64,000 nt of DNA from CAZOWL01 sp964583605. Its GTDB lineage: Bacteria; Pseudomonadota; Gammaproteobacteria; Chromatiales; Chromatiaceae. The notes under the pieces are model-generated. The model saw nothing but the letters and a program-made list of their open reading frames with translations, did no database searches and was not told the DNA's origin. The DNA lies in the NCBI GenBank assembly GCA_964583605.1, contig CAZOWL010000006.1, positions 1 to 64,000 on the forward strand, read 5' to 3'. This document shows positions 51,864 to 60,962 of this stretch, in pieces (positions within the stretch are counted from its first letter, which is position 1; every line of letters begins with the position of its first letter). The position numbers and the translations under genes were made by a program.

Positions 51864-52280
51864 ATGCGCATTGCACTTGCCTGCCGTGTTTGCGGGACGG
51901 CGCTCAGTCCAGGTCGCAACTGGAGTCTCGGCCCGGCCAGTTCACAGTACTGCTCGGAGGACTGTCGCAGCCGCGGCGTGACGCGGCGAGATCGGGATGT
52001 GGAGGAAGCCATTTTGGAGCTTCTCAGGGATCGTTCCACGGACGGTTCCGTCTCCCCAAGCGACGTCGCTCGAGCGGTGTCGGAGGACAAAGGCTGGAGC
52101 GTCGAAGTCGAGCGTGTACACATGGCTGCGCGTCGTCTGCAGCGCGCCGGGCGAATTCAGATCGCTGGAAGGGCTCGTGCCGCCGATTCCAGCCGCCAGA
52201 AAGGCGCGATTCGCCTCAAGCTTCGGGAGTTTGGCGCGACGCAGAGCGTTCGGCTGGCGCTCAAAGAGGTCGGCCTGTAG
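51864..52280 (+). CDS. DUF2256-DUF3253 fusion-like protein
   Basis: This 138-residue protein has a four-cysteine knuckle at the N-terminus (CRVCGTALSPG ... YCSEDC) like DUF2256 zinc ribbons. A winged-helix-like part follows (VEEAILELLRDRSTDGSVSP, SDVARAVSED, VHMAARRLQRAGRIQI) as in DUF3253. It is probably a small nucleic-acid-binding protein; no target is known. GAGG lies 8 nt before the ATG; the longer frame from 51735 is not used. Its neighbour on the other strand is mfd. Confidence 0.72.
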   Translation: MRIALACRVCGTALSPGRNWSLGPASSQYCSEDCRSRGVTRRDRDVEEAILELLRDRSTDGSVSPSDVARAVSEDKGWSVEVERVHMAARRLQRAGRIQIAGRARAADSSRQKGAIRLKLREFGATQSVRLALKEVGL

Positions 52281-52334
52281 CCAGTCGCCCGGAGCGGGCC
52301 GGGGTCATCGCTCCGCCCGCGCGTCGGTGGGTGG

Positions 52335-55300
52335 CTACGCGAGCATCTGCTCGACGACCGAGCTGACCTGCTCCAGGCGCCGGGCGGGATCGGCCATGTC
52401 GCGATAGAAGCGCAGCTTGTCGCCCCCGTCGAGCTTGAGCTCCTTGGGGTGCCTCTGGATCAGCTGGACGAGTCGGGACGGATCGACCTTGGTGTCTCGC
52501 TCGAACTGGATGCGCCCGCTGCTCGCACCGGCCTCGATCTTGCGGATGCCGTAGGGCTGGACCCGCAGCTTGAGCGCCGTGATCGCAAAGAGATTCTTCA
52601 CCGGCTCCGGGAGCAGGCCGAAGCGGTCGATCATCTCGACTTGGAGCTCATCGAGCTCGGCGCGGCTAGCGGCGCTGGCGATGCGCTTGTAGAGCACCAG
52701 TCGGGCGTGCACGTCCGGCAGATAATCACTTGGTAGCAGGGCCGGGAGCTGTAGATCGATCTCGGCGCCGTGATCGAGCGGCCGGTCGAGCTCGGGTGTC
52801 CGGCCGGCCTTGAGCGCCTGCACCGCGCGCTCGAGGAGATCCATGTAGAGCGAGAACCCGACCTCGTGGATCTGGCCGCTCTGCTCGTCGCCAAGCAGCT
52901 CGCCGGCGCCGCGGATCTCCAAGTCATGGGTGGCGAGCGTGAAGCCGGCCCCGAGGTCTTCGAGCGACTCGATCGCCTCGAGGCGTTTCTTCGCATCCTC
53001 GGTCATCACCGTGGGCGGCGGCGTGATCAGGTAGGCGTAGGCCCGATGGTGCGAGCGTCCGACCCGGCCCCGGAGCTGATGGAGCTGGGCCAGTCCCAGC
53101 TTGTCCGCACGGTTGATGACGATGGTGTTGGCGCTCGGCACGTCGATGCCGCTCTCGATGATGGTCGTGCACACCAGCAGGTTGAAGCGCTGGTGGTAGA
53201 AGTCGCGCATCACCCGTTCGAGCTCGCGCTCGCGCATCTGGCCGTGGGCGATCTCGGTGCGCGCTTCCGGTACCAGCTCGATCAGCTTCTGCGCCTGCGC
53301 CTCGATCGACTCGACCTCATTGTGCAGGAAGTAGACCTGGCCGCCGCGCTTGAGCTCGCGCAGGCAGGCCTCGCGGATCAGCACATCGTTCCAGGGCGCG
53401 ACGAAGGTCTTGATCGGGTGACGTTCGACCGGCGGTGTGGCGATGATCGAGAGGTCGCGCAGACCCGACATCGCCATGTTCAGCGTGCGCGGGATCGGCG
53501 TTGCGGTCAGCGTTAGGACGTCGACCTCGGCGCGCAATGCCTTCAGCGCCTCCTTATGACGCACGCCGAAGCGGTGCTCTTCGTCGATGATCGCGAGCCC
53601 CAGGTTCTTGAACCGCACCGTACCCTGCAGCAGCTTGTGGGTGCCGATGACGATATCCAGCGTGCCGTCGGCCAGCCCCTCGAGGATCCGTTTCTGCTCC
53701 TTGGCCGTGCGGAAGCGCGACAGGCTCTCGACCCGTATCGGCCAGTCGGCAAAGCGGTCGGAGAAGTTCTCAAAGTGCTGCTGGGCGAGCAGCGTCGTCG
53801 GCACCAGCACGGCGACCTGGCGGCCGCCCTGTACTGCGACGAAGGCGGCGCGCATCGCCACCTCGGTCTTGCCAAAGCCGACGTCGCCGCAAACCACGCG
53901 GTCCATCGGCTTGGGATCGGCCATATCGGCGAGGACTGCTTCGATGGCATGGCCCTGATCCGGCGTCTCCTCGAACGGAAAGGCCTCGGCGAAGGCCGCG
54001 TACTCGACGTTGCTTAGCGGGAAGGCGATCCCGTTGCGCGCGGCGCGGCGCGCGTAGATGTCAAGGAGCTCGGCCGCGACATCATGGGCTTGTTGCGCGG
54101 CGCGACGTTTGATCCGATCCCATTGGTCGCCACCGAGGCGGTGCAACGGTGCCTGCTCCGGCGATGACCCGGTGTAGCGCGAGATCAGGTGCAGCGATGA
54201 GACCGGGACATAAAGCTTGTCGCCGCGGGCATACTCGAGCGTCAGGAACTCGGTCGTCAAACCGCCGACGGTGAGTGTCTCCAGGCCGCGATAACGGCCG
54301 ACGCCGTGGTCCTCGTGGACGACCGGCGCCCCTTCGGTCAGCTCCGTCAGATTGCGGACCACCGACTCGTTGTCACGCTCGCGGGCGCGGCGGCGGCGCT
54401 CCTGCCGTACCCGCTCGCCGAATAGCTGCGTCTCGGTGACGATGGCGAGCTCGGCGTCGGTCAGCCACAGGCCTTGCTCCAGCGGCGCGACGGTTAGCCC
54501 GACCGACGCATCGCCCGCGGCGAATTCGGCCCAGCCGCGCAGCAGCTGAGGCCGGATACCGAAGCCGCGCAGGTGCTCGGCGAGCATCTCGCGCCGCCCC
54601 GTGCTCTCAGCGGCAAGCAGGACGCGTCGGCCCGCCGCCGCGATGAAGTCCTGCAGGGCCTGGGCCGGATGTGCCGCCCGAGCCTGGATGGCGAGTGGCG
54701 GCAGCGTCTTCGTGTTGAAGTGGCACAGCGCGCTGTAGCCCTTGGCCCGCTCCGGAAAGGCACCACCGCGGTAGCGCACGCCAGTCATGCGATTGAGGCG
54801 TGCGGCGAGCTCGTCGGCGCGCAGATAGAGCCGTGCCGGGGGCAGCGGCGGGCGCTCGATGTCGTAGCGTCGCTGCTCATAGCGCTCGGCGACCTCATCG
54901 AGGAACCGGGCCGCCGCCTCGCGGCAGCCGTCGGCCTCGATGACCAGTGTGTCCTCGGGCAGGTAGTCGAAGAGGCTCGCCGTCTCATCGAAGAACAGCG
55001 GCAGGTAGTACTCGATACCGCCGGGCGCGCGCGACTCGGAGACCTCGCGGTAGACCAGGCTCTGCCTTGGATCGCCCTCGATCGCGGCGCGATAGCGCTG
55101 ACGAAAGGCGCTGATCGCCGATTCGGTCAACGGCAGCTCGCGCGCCGGCAGGAGCCGGATGCGCCCGACCTTCGCGAGCGAGCGCTGGCTGTCAGGGTCG
55201 AACGTGCGCAGGCTCTCGACCTCGTCGTCGAAGAGATCGATGCGGTACGGGACGTCGCTGCCCATCGGGAAGACGTCGAACAGGGAGCCGCGCACCGCGA

Positions 55301-55910
55301 ACTCGCCGTGCGCGATCACCTGTGAGACGCACTGATAGCCCGCCTGCTCGAGGCGCCGACGCGTGGCGTCCAGGTCGAGCGCGTCGCCGACCTCGAGCAC
55401 CAGCGAGTGGCCATCGAGATAGGTCCGGGGCGGCAACCGCTGTAGCAGAGTTGCTACCGGGACGACAAGCACCCCGCGGCGCAGCCCGGGCAGCCGATAG
55501 AGGGTCGCCAGGCGCTCGGAGACCAGCTCGGGGAGCGGCGAGAAGACGTCGTAGGGCAGGGTCTCCCAATCCGGGAAGGTGAGGATAGACAGGCGCGCGT
55601 CATCGCCGTCCTCGGACGGCGCGGCCTGACGATCCTTGCCCACGGTTGCGCCCGCGCCCAGCCCAGCGCTTTGAGTCTCGCCGTCTCGGAAAAAGCCCAG
55701 CTCGTTGCGTAGCCGATTGGCCGATGGCACGTCCTCGACCAAGACCAGCACCATCTGCTCGCTTCGGCGCGTCGCTGCGGCGATCGCCAGTGCCTGGCTC
55801 GCCCCGTAGAGACGCCCCCACTGCACGCGCCCTCCGGCTCGCTCAGGCAGCGGCGGACCGAGGGCAGAATGGAGCTGCGGCTCGTCAAGGACGGAGGTGG
55901 GGGACGACAT
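52335..55910 (-). CDS. mfd: Transcription-repair coupling factor Mfd
   Basis: The protein is 1191 residues. UvrB-like N-terminal domains are followed by the RNA-polymerase-binding region (VHEDHGVGRYRGLETL, DKLYVPVSSLHLISRY). The translocase has Walker A GDVGFGKTEVAMRAAF, DEEHRFGVRHKE and TLTATPIPRTLNMAMSG. The C-terminal TRCF domain ends near the stop. It pushes RNA polymerase off lesions and recruits UvrA. Length is close to E. coli Mfd (1148). The ATG at 55910 is chosen over a TTG two codons earlier. It diverges from tRNA-Cys. Confidence 0.97.
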   Translation of the reverse strand: MSSPTSVLDEPQLHSALGPPLPERAGGRVQWGRLYGASQALAIAAATRRSEQMVLVLVEDVPSANRLRNELGFFRDGETQSAGLGAGATVGKDRQAAPSEDGDDARLSILTFPDWETLPYDVFSPLPELVSERLATLYRLPGLRRGVLVVPVATLLQRLPPRTYLDGHSLVLEVGDALDLDATRRRLEQAGYQCVSQVIAHGEFAVRGSLFDVFPMGSDVPYRIDLFDDEVESLRTFDPDSQRSLAKVGRIRLLPARELPLTESAISAFRQRYRAAIEGDPRQSLVYREVSESRAPGGIEYYLPLFFDETASLFDYLPEDTLVIEADGCREAAARFLDEVAERYEQRRYDIERPPLPPARLYLRADELAARLNRMTGVRYRGGAFPERAKGYSALCHFNTKTLPPLAIQARAAHPAQALQDFIAAAGRRVLLAAESTGRREMLAEHLRGFGIRPQLLRGWAEFAAGDASVGLTVAPLEQGLWLTDAELAIVTETQLFGERVRQERRRRARERDNESVVRNLTELTEGAPVVHEDHGVGRYRGLETLTVGGLTTEFLTLEYARGDKLYVPVSSLHLISRYTGSSPEQAPLHRLGGDQWDRIKRRAAQQAHDVAAELLDIYARRAARNGIAFPLSNVEYAAFAEAFPFEETPDQGHAIEAVLADMADPKPMDRVVCGDVGFGKTEVAMRAAFVAVQGGRQVAVLVPTTLLAQQHFENFSDRFADWPIRVESLSRFRTAKEQKRILEGLADGTLDIVIGTHKLLQGTVRFKNLGLAIIDEEHRFGVRHKEALKALRAEVDVLTLTATPIPRTLNMAMSGLRDLSIIATPPVERHPIKTFVAPWNDVLIREACLRELKRGGQVYFLHNEVESIEAQAQKLIELVPEARTEIAHGQMRERELERVMRDFYHQRFNLLVCTTIIESGIDVPSANTIVINRADKLGLAQLHQLRGRVGRSHHRAYAYLITPPPTVMTEDAKKRLEAIESLEDLGAGFTLATHDLEIRGAGELLGDEQSGQIHEVGFSLYMDLLERAVQALKAGRTPELDRPLDHGAEIDLQLPALLPSDYLPDVHARLVLYKRIASAASRAELDELQVEMIDRFGLLPEPVKNLFAITALKLRVQPYGIRKIEAGASSGRIQFERDTKVDPSRLVQLIQRHPKELKLDGGDKLRFYRDMADPARRLEQVSSVVEQMLA

Positions 55911-56115
55911 AGGCAAATGAGCTAGCTGGTCGGATCAGGACAGGAGTGTGCGTATTCTGACGATCTTGTCGACTCCGGCGAGAGCCGAGATTCTCGCACA
56001 GCCTCGCAGGCAGTGCAGCGCGGCGGAAGGCGATCGTGCAGCGGCCGTGCGGTGTCGCTCCCAGGCTCACCGCTGATGACAAAGGCGCGGGTGAAGCGGT
56101 AACATCCGTCTTCTA

Positions 56116-56189
56116 GGCTGAGTGGCAGAGTGGTTATGCAGCGGCCTGCAAAGCCGTGTACCTCGGTTCGATTCCGGGCTCAGCCTCCA
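56116..56189 (+). tRNA. tRNA-Cys (anticodon GCA)
   Basis: Acceptor GGCTGAG pairs with CTCAGCC, the anticodon arm GCGGC-CTGCAAA-GCCGT gives anticodon GCA, and the T loop TTCGATT sits on a CTCGG/CCGGG stem. The discriminator base is T and CCA is encoded (56187-56189). No rRNA is nearby. Confidence 0.96.
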
Positions 56190-56392
56190 ACTCCCCACCA
56201 GCACACGAACGGCCCGTTTCTGCCGTTCGGTGCCTCGCCCGCTATGCCATTGCTACTAGGCCGCAGCGCCGTCAGTCCTCCCGCCCAGCTGACCGCCGGC
56301 TCGACCGCACCAATTTCTGGGTTGCTCCGGCGCGGGGCCATCGCTGGCCGCGCGAGATCGATGCGCGGATCACTGGCCATGTGCGTGGCAAG

Positions 56393-56779
56393 TTACGCGA
56401 TCCTGCTCAACGCCCCCCGGACATATGGCCCGAGAATCAGAATCCCGATCGCCACGGAGCCGAGAGCCGCGAGGAGCACCGCACCGGCCGCGACATCCTT
56501 GGCTTTGCCGACGAGGGGATGAAAGTCCGGAGATGCGACGTCCGCGAGGAGTTCAAGAGCGGTGTTGAGTGCCTCTGCTGTCCACACCGACATCATGGCC
56601 AGCACGAGCCAACACCATTCATAGGCAGTGACTCCGAAGTAGAGTCCGCCGACGATCACCAGGATGGTCGCTACAGCGTGTATCCATGCATTGTGCTGTG
56701 TCGCGAGCATCAAGGCGATGCCCCTGAGCGCCTGTCGTAGGCTGCGGATGCGCGCGCTTGCTGTGAAGGTTCTATTCAT
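56393..56779 (-). CDS. dgkA: Diacylglycerol / undecaprenol kinase, DgkA family
   Basis: The 128-residue membrane enzyme has three hydrophobic helices and the family motif TAEALNTALELLADVASP, then GKAKDVAAGAVLLAALGS. DgkA recycles diacylglycerol made by membrane-derived glucan synthesis. The NTALE and K-x-KD-x-A residues of the active site are conserved. The ATG at 56779 lies in a 310-bp divergent region shared with the Spy-like gene. Confidence 0.92.
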   Translation of the reverse strand: MNRTFTASARIRSLRQALRGIALMLATQHNAWIHAVATILVIVGGLYFGVTAYEWCWLVLAMMSVWTAEALNTALELLADVASPDFHPLVGKAKDVAAGAVLLAALGSVAIGILILGPYVRGALSRIA

Positions 56780-57092
56780 GTCTTGCTCCGCAATCCGCGG
56801 TAGCTGGCGGCTCGCGCCGAGGGGCGAAGGCTGCCGTCTCTCCGTCCCGCAAACCTGCGAACAATCCCGACACAGGGGGCGACCCCGCGCGTGGCAGATC
56901 TCACGGCGCGAGCCGATCGGCTCCCGTCGCCCACTTCCATACTGCTTTCACAGTCGTTACGCGGTCGTTGCACCAACGGGTTGTAGCCTTCTCGCTGTCG
57001 CAGGCGCGGAGGACTTCAGCTTCGAGGTTGGAGCGGAGCGAACTGCGCGCGACTTCGTCGTAAGGTCCCACAACCCTGATAAGGAGCGACCA
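56780..57092. other. Divergent intergenic region
   Basis: This region lies between dgkA (leftward) and the Spy-like gene (rightward). No gene is seen. AAGGAGCG (57081-57088) is the ribosome site of the Spy-like gene. It is likely to hold the promoter controlled by the two-component system downstream, but no clear direct repeats were found. Confidence 0.4.
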
Positions 57093-57617
57093 ATGAGAAA
57101 CATTATTGCACTGTCCACGACGATCCTAGCCCTGCTTGCCTCGGCGACCGCTTCGGCCGAGCTACGCCCGGGCGGCCCCGTTTGGTCAGCCGAGGGGCGC
57201 ATCGACCGCCGCATCGAGCTCATGACCGAGCGGCTCGATTTGACGGCCGAGCAGCAGGCGGAGATACGCGACATCCTCGAGGCGCAGGCCCTGACGAGGA
57301 GGGAGCAGCGCGCGGCCGTTCGTCAGCAGATCGAGGCCGTGCTGACCAACGAGCAGCTCGCGATGCGCGATGAGGAGATAGCCAGACGTGTCGACCGGCG
57401 GGTGGCGCGCCTCGCCGATCGTCTCGGGCTTAGCGCCGAGCAGGAGGCCGAAGTGCGGACCCTGATGGGCGAGCCCAGCGATCCGGCCGACTGGGATCGC
57501 GGCGCGATGCGCGAGCGCCTGGCTGGCATACTGAGTGACGATCAGCTGGCGCAGCTCGACGCGATGGGTACCCGTCGCGGCTATCGCGATGGCCGCGCAG
57601 GCGGGTGCGCACGCTAG
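57093..57617 (+). CDS. Spy/CpxP-like periplasmic protein
   Basis: The 174-residue protein has a signal peptide (LALLASATASA), then helical repeats of the LTxxQ type (DLTAEQQAEIRDILEAQ and GLSAEQEAEVRTLM). It is rich in Arg and Glu, as in Spy, CpxP and zinc-resistance ZraP. Such proteins act as periplasmic chaperones or stress sensors and often control the kinase next to them. It precedes the sensor kinase by 69 nt, so the three genes form a probable stress-response unit. AAGGAGCG 4 nt before the ATG supports the start. Confidence 0.78.
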   Translation: MRNIIALSTTILALLASATASAELRPGGPVWSAEGRIDRRIELMTERLDLTAEQQAEIRDILEAQALTRREQRAAVRQQIEAVLTNEQLAMRDEEIARRVDRRVARLADRLGLSAEQEAEVRTLMGEPSDPADWDRGAMRERLAGILSDDQLAQLDAMGTRRGYRDGRAGGCAR

Positions 57618-57686
57618 CCGATCCGTCGACGAGCGAGCCCAGAGAGGGCCGCTCGTTCACGCCGCGCTGCGCAATCGAGGTGCTCG

Positions 57687-59177
57687 TTGAGCCTGTCCAT
57701 CCGTACCAAGCTGTTCCTGACGTTGCTGATCGCAGGCACCCTGGCCGTGGTAGCCACGCACGCATTCGTTTACTGGTCATTTCGTCACGGATTGATGGAG
57801 CTTGCCGAGGCCCGCCAGCGGGACCGGCTGGGGCTGATCCGTGAGCGCCTCACGGAGCGGTTCCGAGAGGACCACAGCTGGAAGCGGCTCGCCGAGGATC
57901 GGGCGCTATGGCTTGCGGCGTTGGCCGGGCATGGCGACGCACCCGGTCCGCGACACCGCTTCCGTCACCACCTTGTGCCTGAGGCGCCGAATGGCGGCTC
58001 CGGCATCCAGCGGTATCCTCGGCAGGACGCGCCCGGGGTGTGGCCCCCGTCACGCGTCCTGAGACGGGCTCGTGGCGCGGAGGGTCGGCCGCTGCCGCTC
58101 GAGATGCGGCTCATGTTGCTCGATGCTACCGGCGAGATCGTCTACGGCCGGCAGGAGCTCCTCCAGAATGCGGTGCGATTTCCACTGAGGCTGGACGGCG
58201 AGCGCATCGGCGAGCTGGCCCTGGTCCCCGGCCCACTGATCCACGAGACAGGGGAGCTGCGTTTCAAGGAGAGCCAGACCTCGGCCTTCGTCGCGATCGC
58301 CCTCGGTATGATCCTGCTCTCCGCGCTCTTCGCGTACCCGCTGTCCGAACGCCTCTCTCGGCCGATCCTGGCCTTCCGGGATGCGGCACGGCGACTCGCC
58401 GATGGTGACTTCGCTGCCCGCGTGCCGACTGACCGCCGCGACGAGCTCGGCCGCCTGGGCCGTGACATCAATACGCTGGCTGAGACCCTGGAGCAGAACG
58501 AGCAGGCGCGTCGCCGCTGGGTCGCGGACATCTCTCACGAGCTGCGCACCCCTTTGGCCCTCTTGCGGGCCGAGCTCGAGGCCCTGCAGGACGGCGTGCG
58601 TCCAATCGAGCGCACCGCCGTGGACTCGCTGCACGCCGATGTGCTGCGCCTGAGCCGACTTGTCGACGACCTCTACGAGCTGTCGATGACCGACCTCGGC
58701 GCGCTGGCCTACCGTAAGACGGAGACCGATCTGGCCGAGGTCCTGCAGGAGGGGCTGAACGCCTACCGCGCCGAGCTCGCCGGGGCCGGCCTCGAGCTCG
58801 CGCTTGAGAACCGCCTGGGCGAGCCCGTGGTCTTGCAGACAGACCCGCACCGTCTCTCTCAGCTGTTCCGTAATCTGTTGCGCAACAGCCTCGAGTACAC
58901 TGACGCTGGTGGCGGTCTTACCGTCACTGTCGGCAAAGAGCTCGATGAGCTGGTCATCGATTTCCAGGACACGGCCCCGGGAGTGCCGGTGCAGTCGCTG
59001 CCACACCTCTTCGAGCGACTCTATCGGGTCGAGGTCTCGCGCAGCCGCAACGCGGGCGGGGCCGGCCTTGGTCTGGCCATCTGCCGAAACATTGTCGAGG
59101 CGCATGGGGGGACCATTCAGGCCCGTCCATCGCCTTACGGCGGACTGTGGATCCGCATTCAGCTGCCCATTGCGTGA
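57687..59177 (+). CDS. Envelope-stress sensor histidine kinase
   Basis: The 496-residue kinase has two membrane helices (LFLTLLIAGTLAVVATHAFV and FVAIALGMILLSALFAYPLS) around a periplasmic sensor of about 170 residues rich in Arg and His. HAMP, the H-box DISHELRTPLALL, the N-box NLLRNSLEYTD and the G-box GAGLGLAICRNIVEAHGG follow. The D-box reads FQDTAPGVP. BaeS/CpxA-type architecture suggests an envelope or metal-stress signal. The TTG start has GAGG 6 nt upstream. It overlaps the response-regulator gene by 1 nt (TGATG). Confidence 0.88.
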   Translation: MSLSIRTKLFLTLLIAGTLAVVATHAFVYWSFRHGLMELAEARQRDRLGLIRERLTERFREDHSWKRLAEDRALWLAALAGHGDAPGPRHRFRHHLVPEAPNGGSGIQRYPRQDAPGVWPPSRVLRRARGAEGRPLPLEMRLMLLDATGEIVYGRQELLQNAVRFPLRLDGERIGELALVPGPLIHETGELRFKESQTSAFVAIALGMILLSALFAYPLSERLSRPILAFRDAARRLADGDFAARVPTDRRDELGRLGRDINTLAETLEQNEQARRRWVADISHELRTPLALLRAELEALQDGVRPIERTAVDSLHADVLRLSRLVDDLYELSMTDLGALAYRKTETDLAEVLQEGLNAYRAELAGAGLELALENRLGEPVVLQTDPHRLSQLFRNLLRNSLEYTDAGGGLTVTVGKELDELVIDFQDTAPGVPVQSLPHLFERLYRVEVSRSRNAGGAGLGLAICRNIVEAHGGTIQARPSPYGGLWIRIQLPIA

Positions 59178-59863
59178 TGAGAGACACCATCCTGATCGTC
59201 GAAGACGAAGAGCGGCTTGCCGAGGTGCTTGCCGACTATCTCAAGGCGGCCGGCTATGCGACAAACCAGCTCGGCGATGGGACGCACGCCGTCGCTTGGG
59301 TGCGCCAGCACCAGCTGGCCCTGATCCTATTGGACCTGATGCTTCCCGGCCGCAGCGGGCTCGACATCTGCCGAGACATCCGGGCCTTCAGCGCAGTGCC
59401 AATCATCATGACCACGGCTCGCGTCGAGGAGATCGATCGCCTGCTCGGCCTCGAGCTAGGCGCCGACGACTATGTCTGCAAGCCCTACAGCCCGCGCGAG
59501 GTGGTGGCACGGGTCAAGGCTGTCCTTCGCCGCACTGGTCTCTCTCAGGGGAGTCAACCCGGGTGCCTGACGCTCGATGCGGACAGCTTACGGGTGCGCA
59601 GCGGAGCGCGTGAGGTTGAGCTGACAGCGGTCGAGTTCGCGTTGCTGCGGACCCTGCACTCAGCGCCGGGACGGATCTTCTCTCGTGACCGCCTGATACA
59701 GCGGATCTACAACGATCATCGGATCGTCTCCGACCGCACGATCGACAGTCACATCAAGAAGCTCCGGCGCAAGCTTGCGGAACTGGCTCCAGAGCTGGAT
59801 CTCATCCACTCGGTCTATGGCGTCGGCTATCGCTACGAGGAGCGACCGATGCGAATCGCCTGA
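59177..59863 (+). CDS. OmpR-family response regulator
   Basis: The 228-residue regulator has a receiver domain (ILIVEDEERLAEVLADYL; the phospho-Asp is in LILLDLMLPGRSG) and the Lys in CKPYSPREVVARV. An OmpR-type winged helix follows (LTAVEFALLRTLHSAPGR, DRTIDSHIKKLRRKLAE, YGVGYRYEE). It is the partner of the kinase with which it overlaps by one base. The start at 59177 matches the domain; ten extra upstream codons lie inside the kinase gene. Targets probably include the Spy-like gene. Confidence 0.92.
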   Translation: MRDTILIVEDEERLAEVLADYLKAAGYATNQLGDGTHAVAWVRQHQLALILLDLMLPGRSGLDICRDIRAFSAVPIIMTTARVEEIDRLLGLELGADDYVCKPYSPREVVARVKAVLRRTGLSQGSQPGCLTLDADSLRVRSGAREVELTAVEFALLRTLHSAPGRIFSRDRLIQRIYNDHRIVSDRTIDSHIKKLRRKLAELAPELDLIHSVYGVGYRYEERPMRIA

Positions 59864-59928
59864 AGACCATGCCATTCGCTAGCTTCCTGAGAAGCCCGGC
59901 CCGTACACCACTTTCCCTTCCGGACCCA

Positions 59929-60055
59929 TTACAATGAATTTCGCGAAGCACGTTCGCTCCCTCGCCCTCTGGGAGAGGGTTGGGGTGAGGGAACGATCAA
60001 GGGCGAGGCGACCTTTCATCATCTGGGGTGGCTCGCCTCGCCCCATGATCGTTAG
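59929..60055 (-). repeat. Dispersed repeat, full copy, before the ClpP-like gene
   Basis: This near-consensus copy is in minus orientation (ATGAATTTCGCGAAGCAC to CCCCATGATCGTTAG). It ends 19 bp before the start codon of the ClpP-like gene. An opposite-oriented copy follows the gene at 60838-60962, so the two form an inverted pair around it. Confidence 0.92.
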
Positions 60056-60074
60056 CAGAAGAATGGAGATACGC

Positions 60075-60770
60075 ATGACCGTTATAAAGAAGGCTTGGCT
60101 CTTGTTGTCTTGTCTATTGTTGCTCATCCTGTTCTATGGCACGGCTTACGCCGAAGGAGCAGCAAGTGCATCCGATGAGTCGGCCCAAGCATCGGACACC
60201 GACAAGTTCTCAACACGCAGGCCCGTGGTGATCAACTATTTTGGCAAGGTCAATGCCACAAATGCGGGTTATCTCGCGCGGATCATTCTCGACGAGGTCG
60301 CGAACAATAACCGCGACTTCCACATTAACATCAATAGCACTGGCGGCGACCCGGATTCAGGGCTTGCGGCATTCAACATCATAGAAAGCCTTCCGGTGAC
60401 CGTTACGACATTCAACGCCAATGAGGTGCAATCGGCGGCCGTCCATTTATACTGCCTTGGCGAGAGAAAATATGCCTATCCTGAGTCATTCTTTATGATC
60501 CACCCTGTGAAATGGAAGATCGATGATCTAACAATGACCGATATTCAGGCAAAATATCTTCACTCCCAGGTTATCGATCAACGAATAGGGAATATCGCAG
60601 AATCCTGCATGGATATTTCGAGAGACGAAATTCGGGAGTATTTCAACGGCAATCAGGATTTCTACTTCACTGCGGAGCAGGCGAAGTCGATCGGTCTGGT
60701 CGATGAGATATCGAGCAGGAATTTCATTCCGAAAAAGGTCTATTTGGTTTCCGACGACTATCGGGGGTAG
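60075..60770 (+). CDS. Exported ClpP-like serine protease
   Basis: This 231-residue protein has a signal peptide (LLLSCLLLLILFYGTAYA). A ClpP/crotonase-type fold follows: VINYFGKVNATNAGYLARII, the INSTGGDPDSGLAAFNII oxyanion-loop region, then NEVQSAAVHLYCLGERKYAY (nucleophile Ser120), FFMIHPVKW (His143) and FTAEQAKSIGLVDEIS. These match the catalytic Ser and His positions of ClpP, but the protein is directed to the envelope and has no Clp ATPase partner here. Its codons are clearly AT-richer than neighbouring genes, a sign of transfer. GGAG 6 nt before the ATG fixes the start; the upstream frame comes from the repeat. Confidence 0.78.
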   Translation: MTVIKKAWLLLSCLLLLILFYGTAYAEGAASASDESAQASDTDKFSTRRPVVINYFGKVNATNAGYLARIILDEVANNNRDFHININSTGGDPDSGLAAFNIIESLPVTVTTFNANEVQSAAVHLYCLGERKYAYPESFFMIHPVKWKIDDLTMTDIQAKYLHSQVIDQRIGNIAESCMDISRDEIREYFNGNQDFYFTAEQAKSIGLVDEISSRNFIPKKVYLVSDDYRG

Positions 60771-60837
60771 GGCCAATGAGAATAGACACAACAGGCCCTA
60801 TTCTTGGACCTGAACGGGGCCTTCGTCCCGTCACTAC

Positions 60838-60962
60838 CTGACGATCATGGAGCGAGACGAGCCACTCCGGATGATGACATATCGCCTCGCCCCCTGATCG
60901 TTCCCTCACCCCAGCCCTCTCCCAGAGGGTGAGCGAGCGTGCTTCGCGAGCTCCATAGTGAG
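60838..60962 (+). repeat. Dispersed repeat, copy after the ClpP-like gene
   Basis: This copy has a number of substitutions and small gaps (CTGACGATCATGGAGCGAGA ... GTGAGCGAGCGTGCTTC). It is in the opposite orientation to the one at 59929-60055. Confidence 0.85.
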
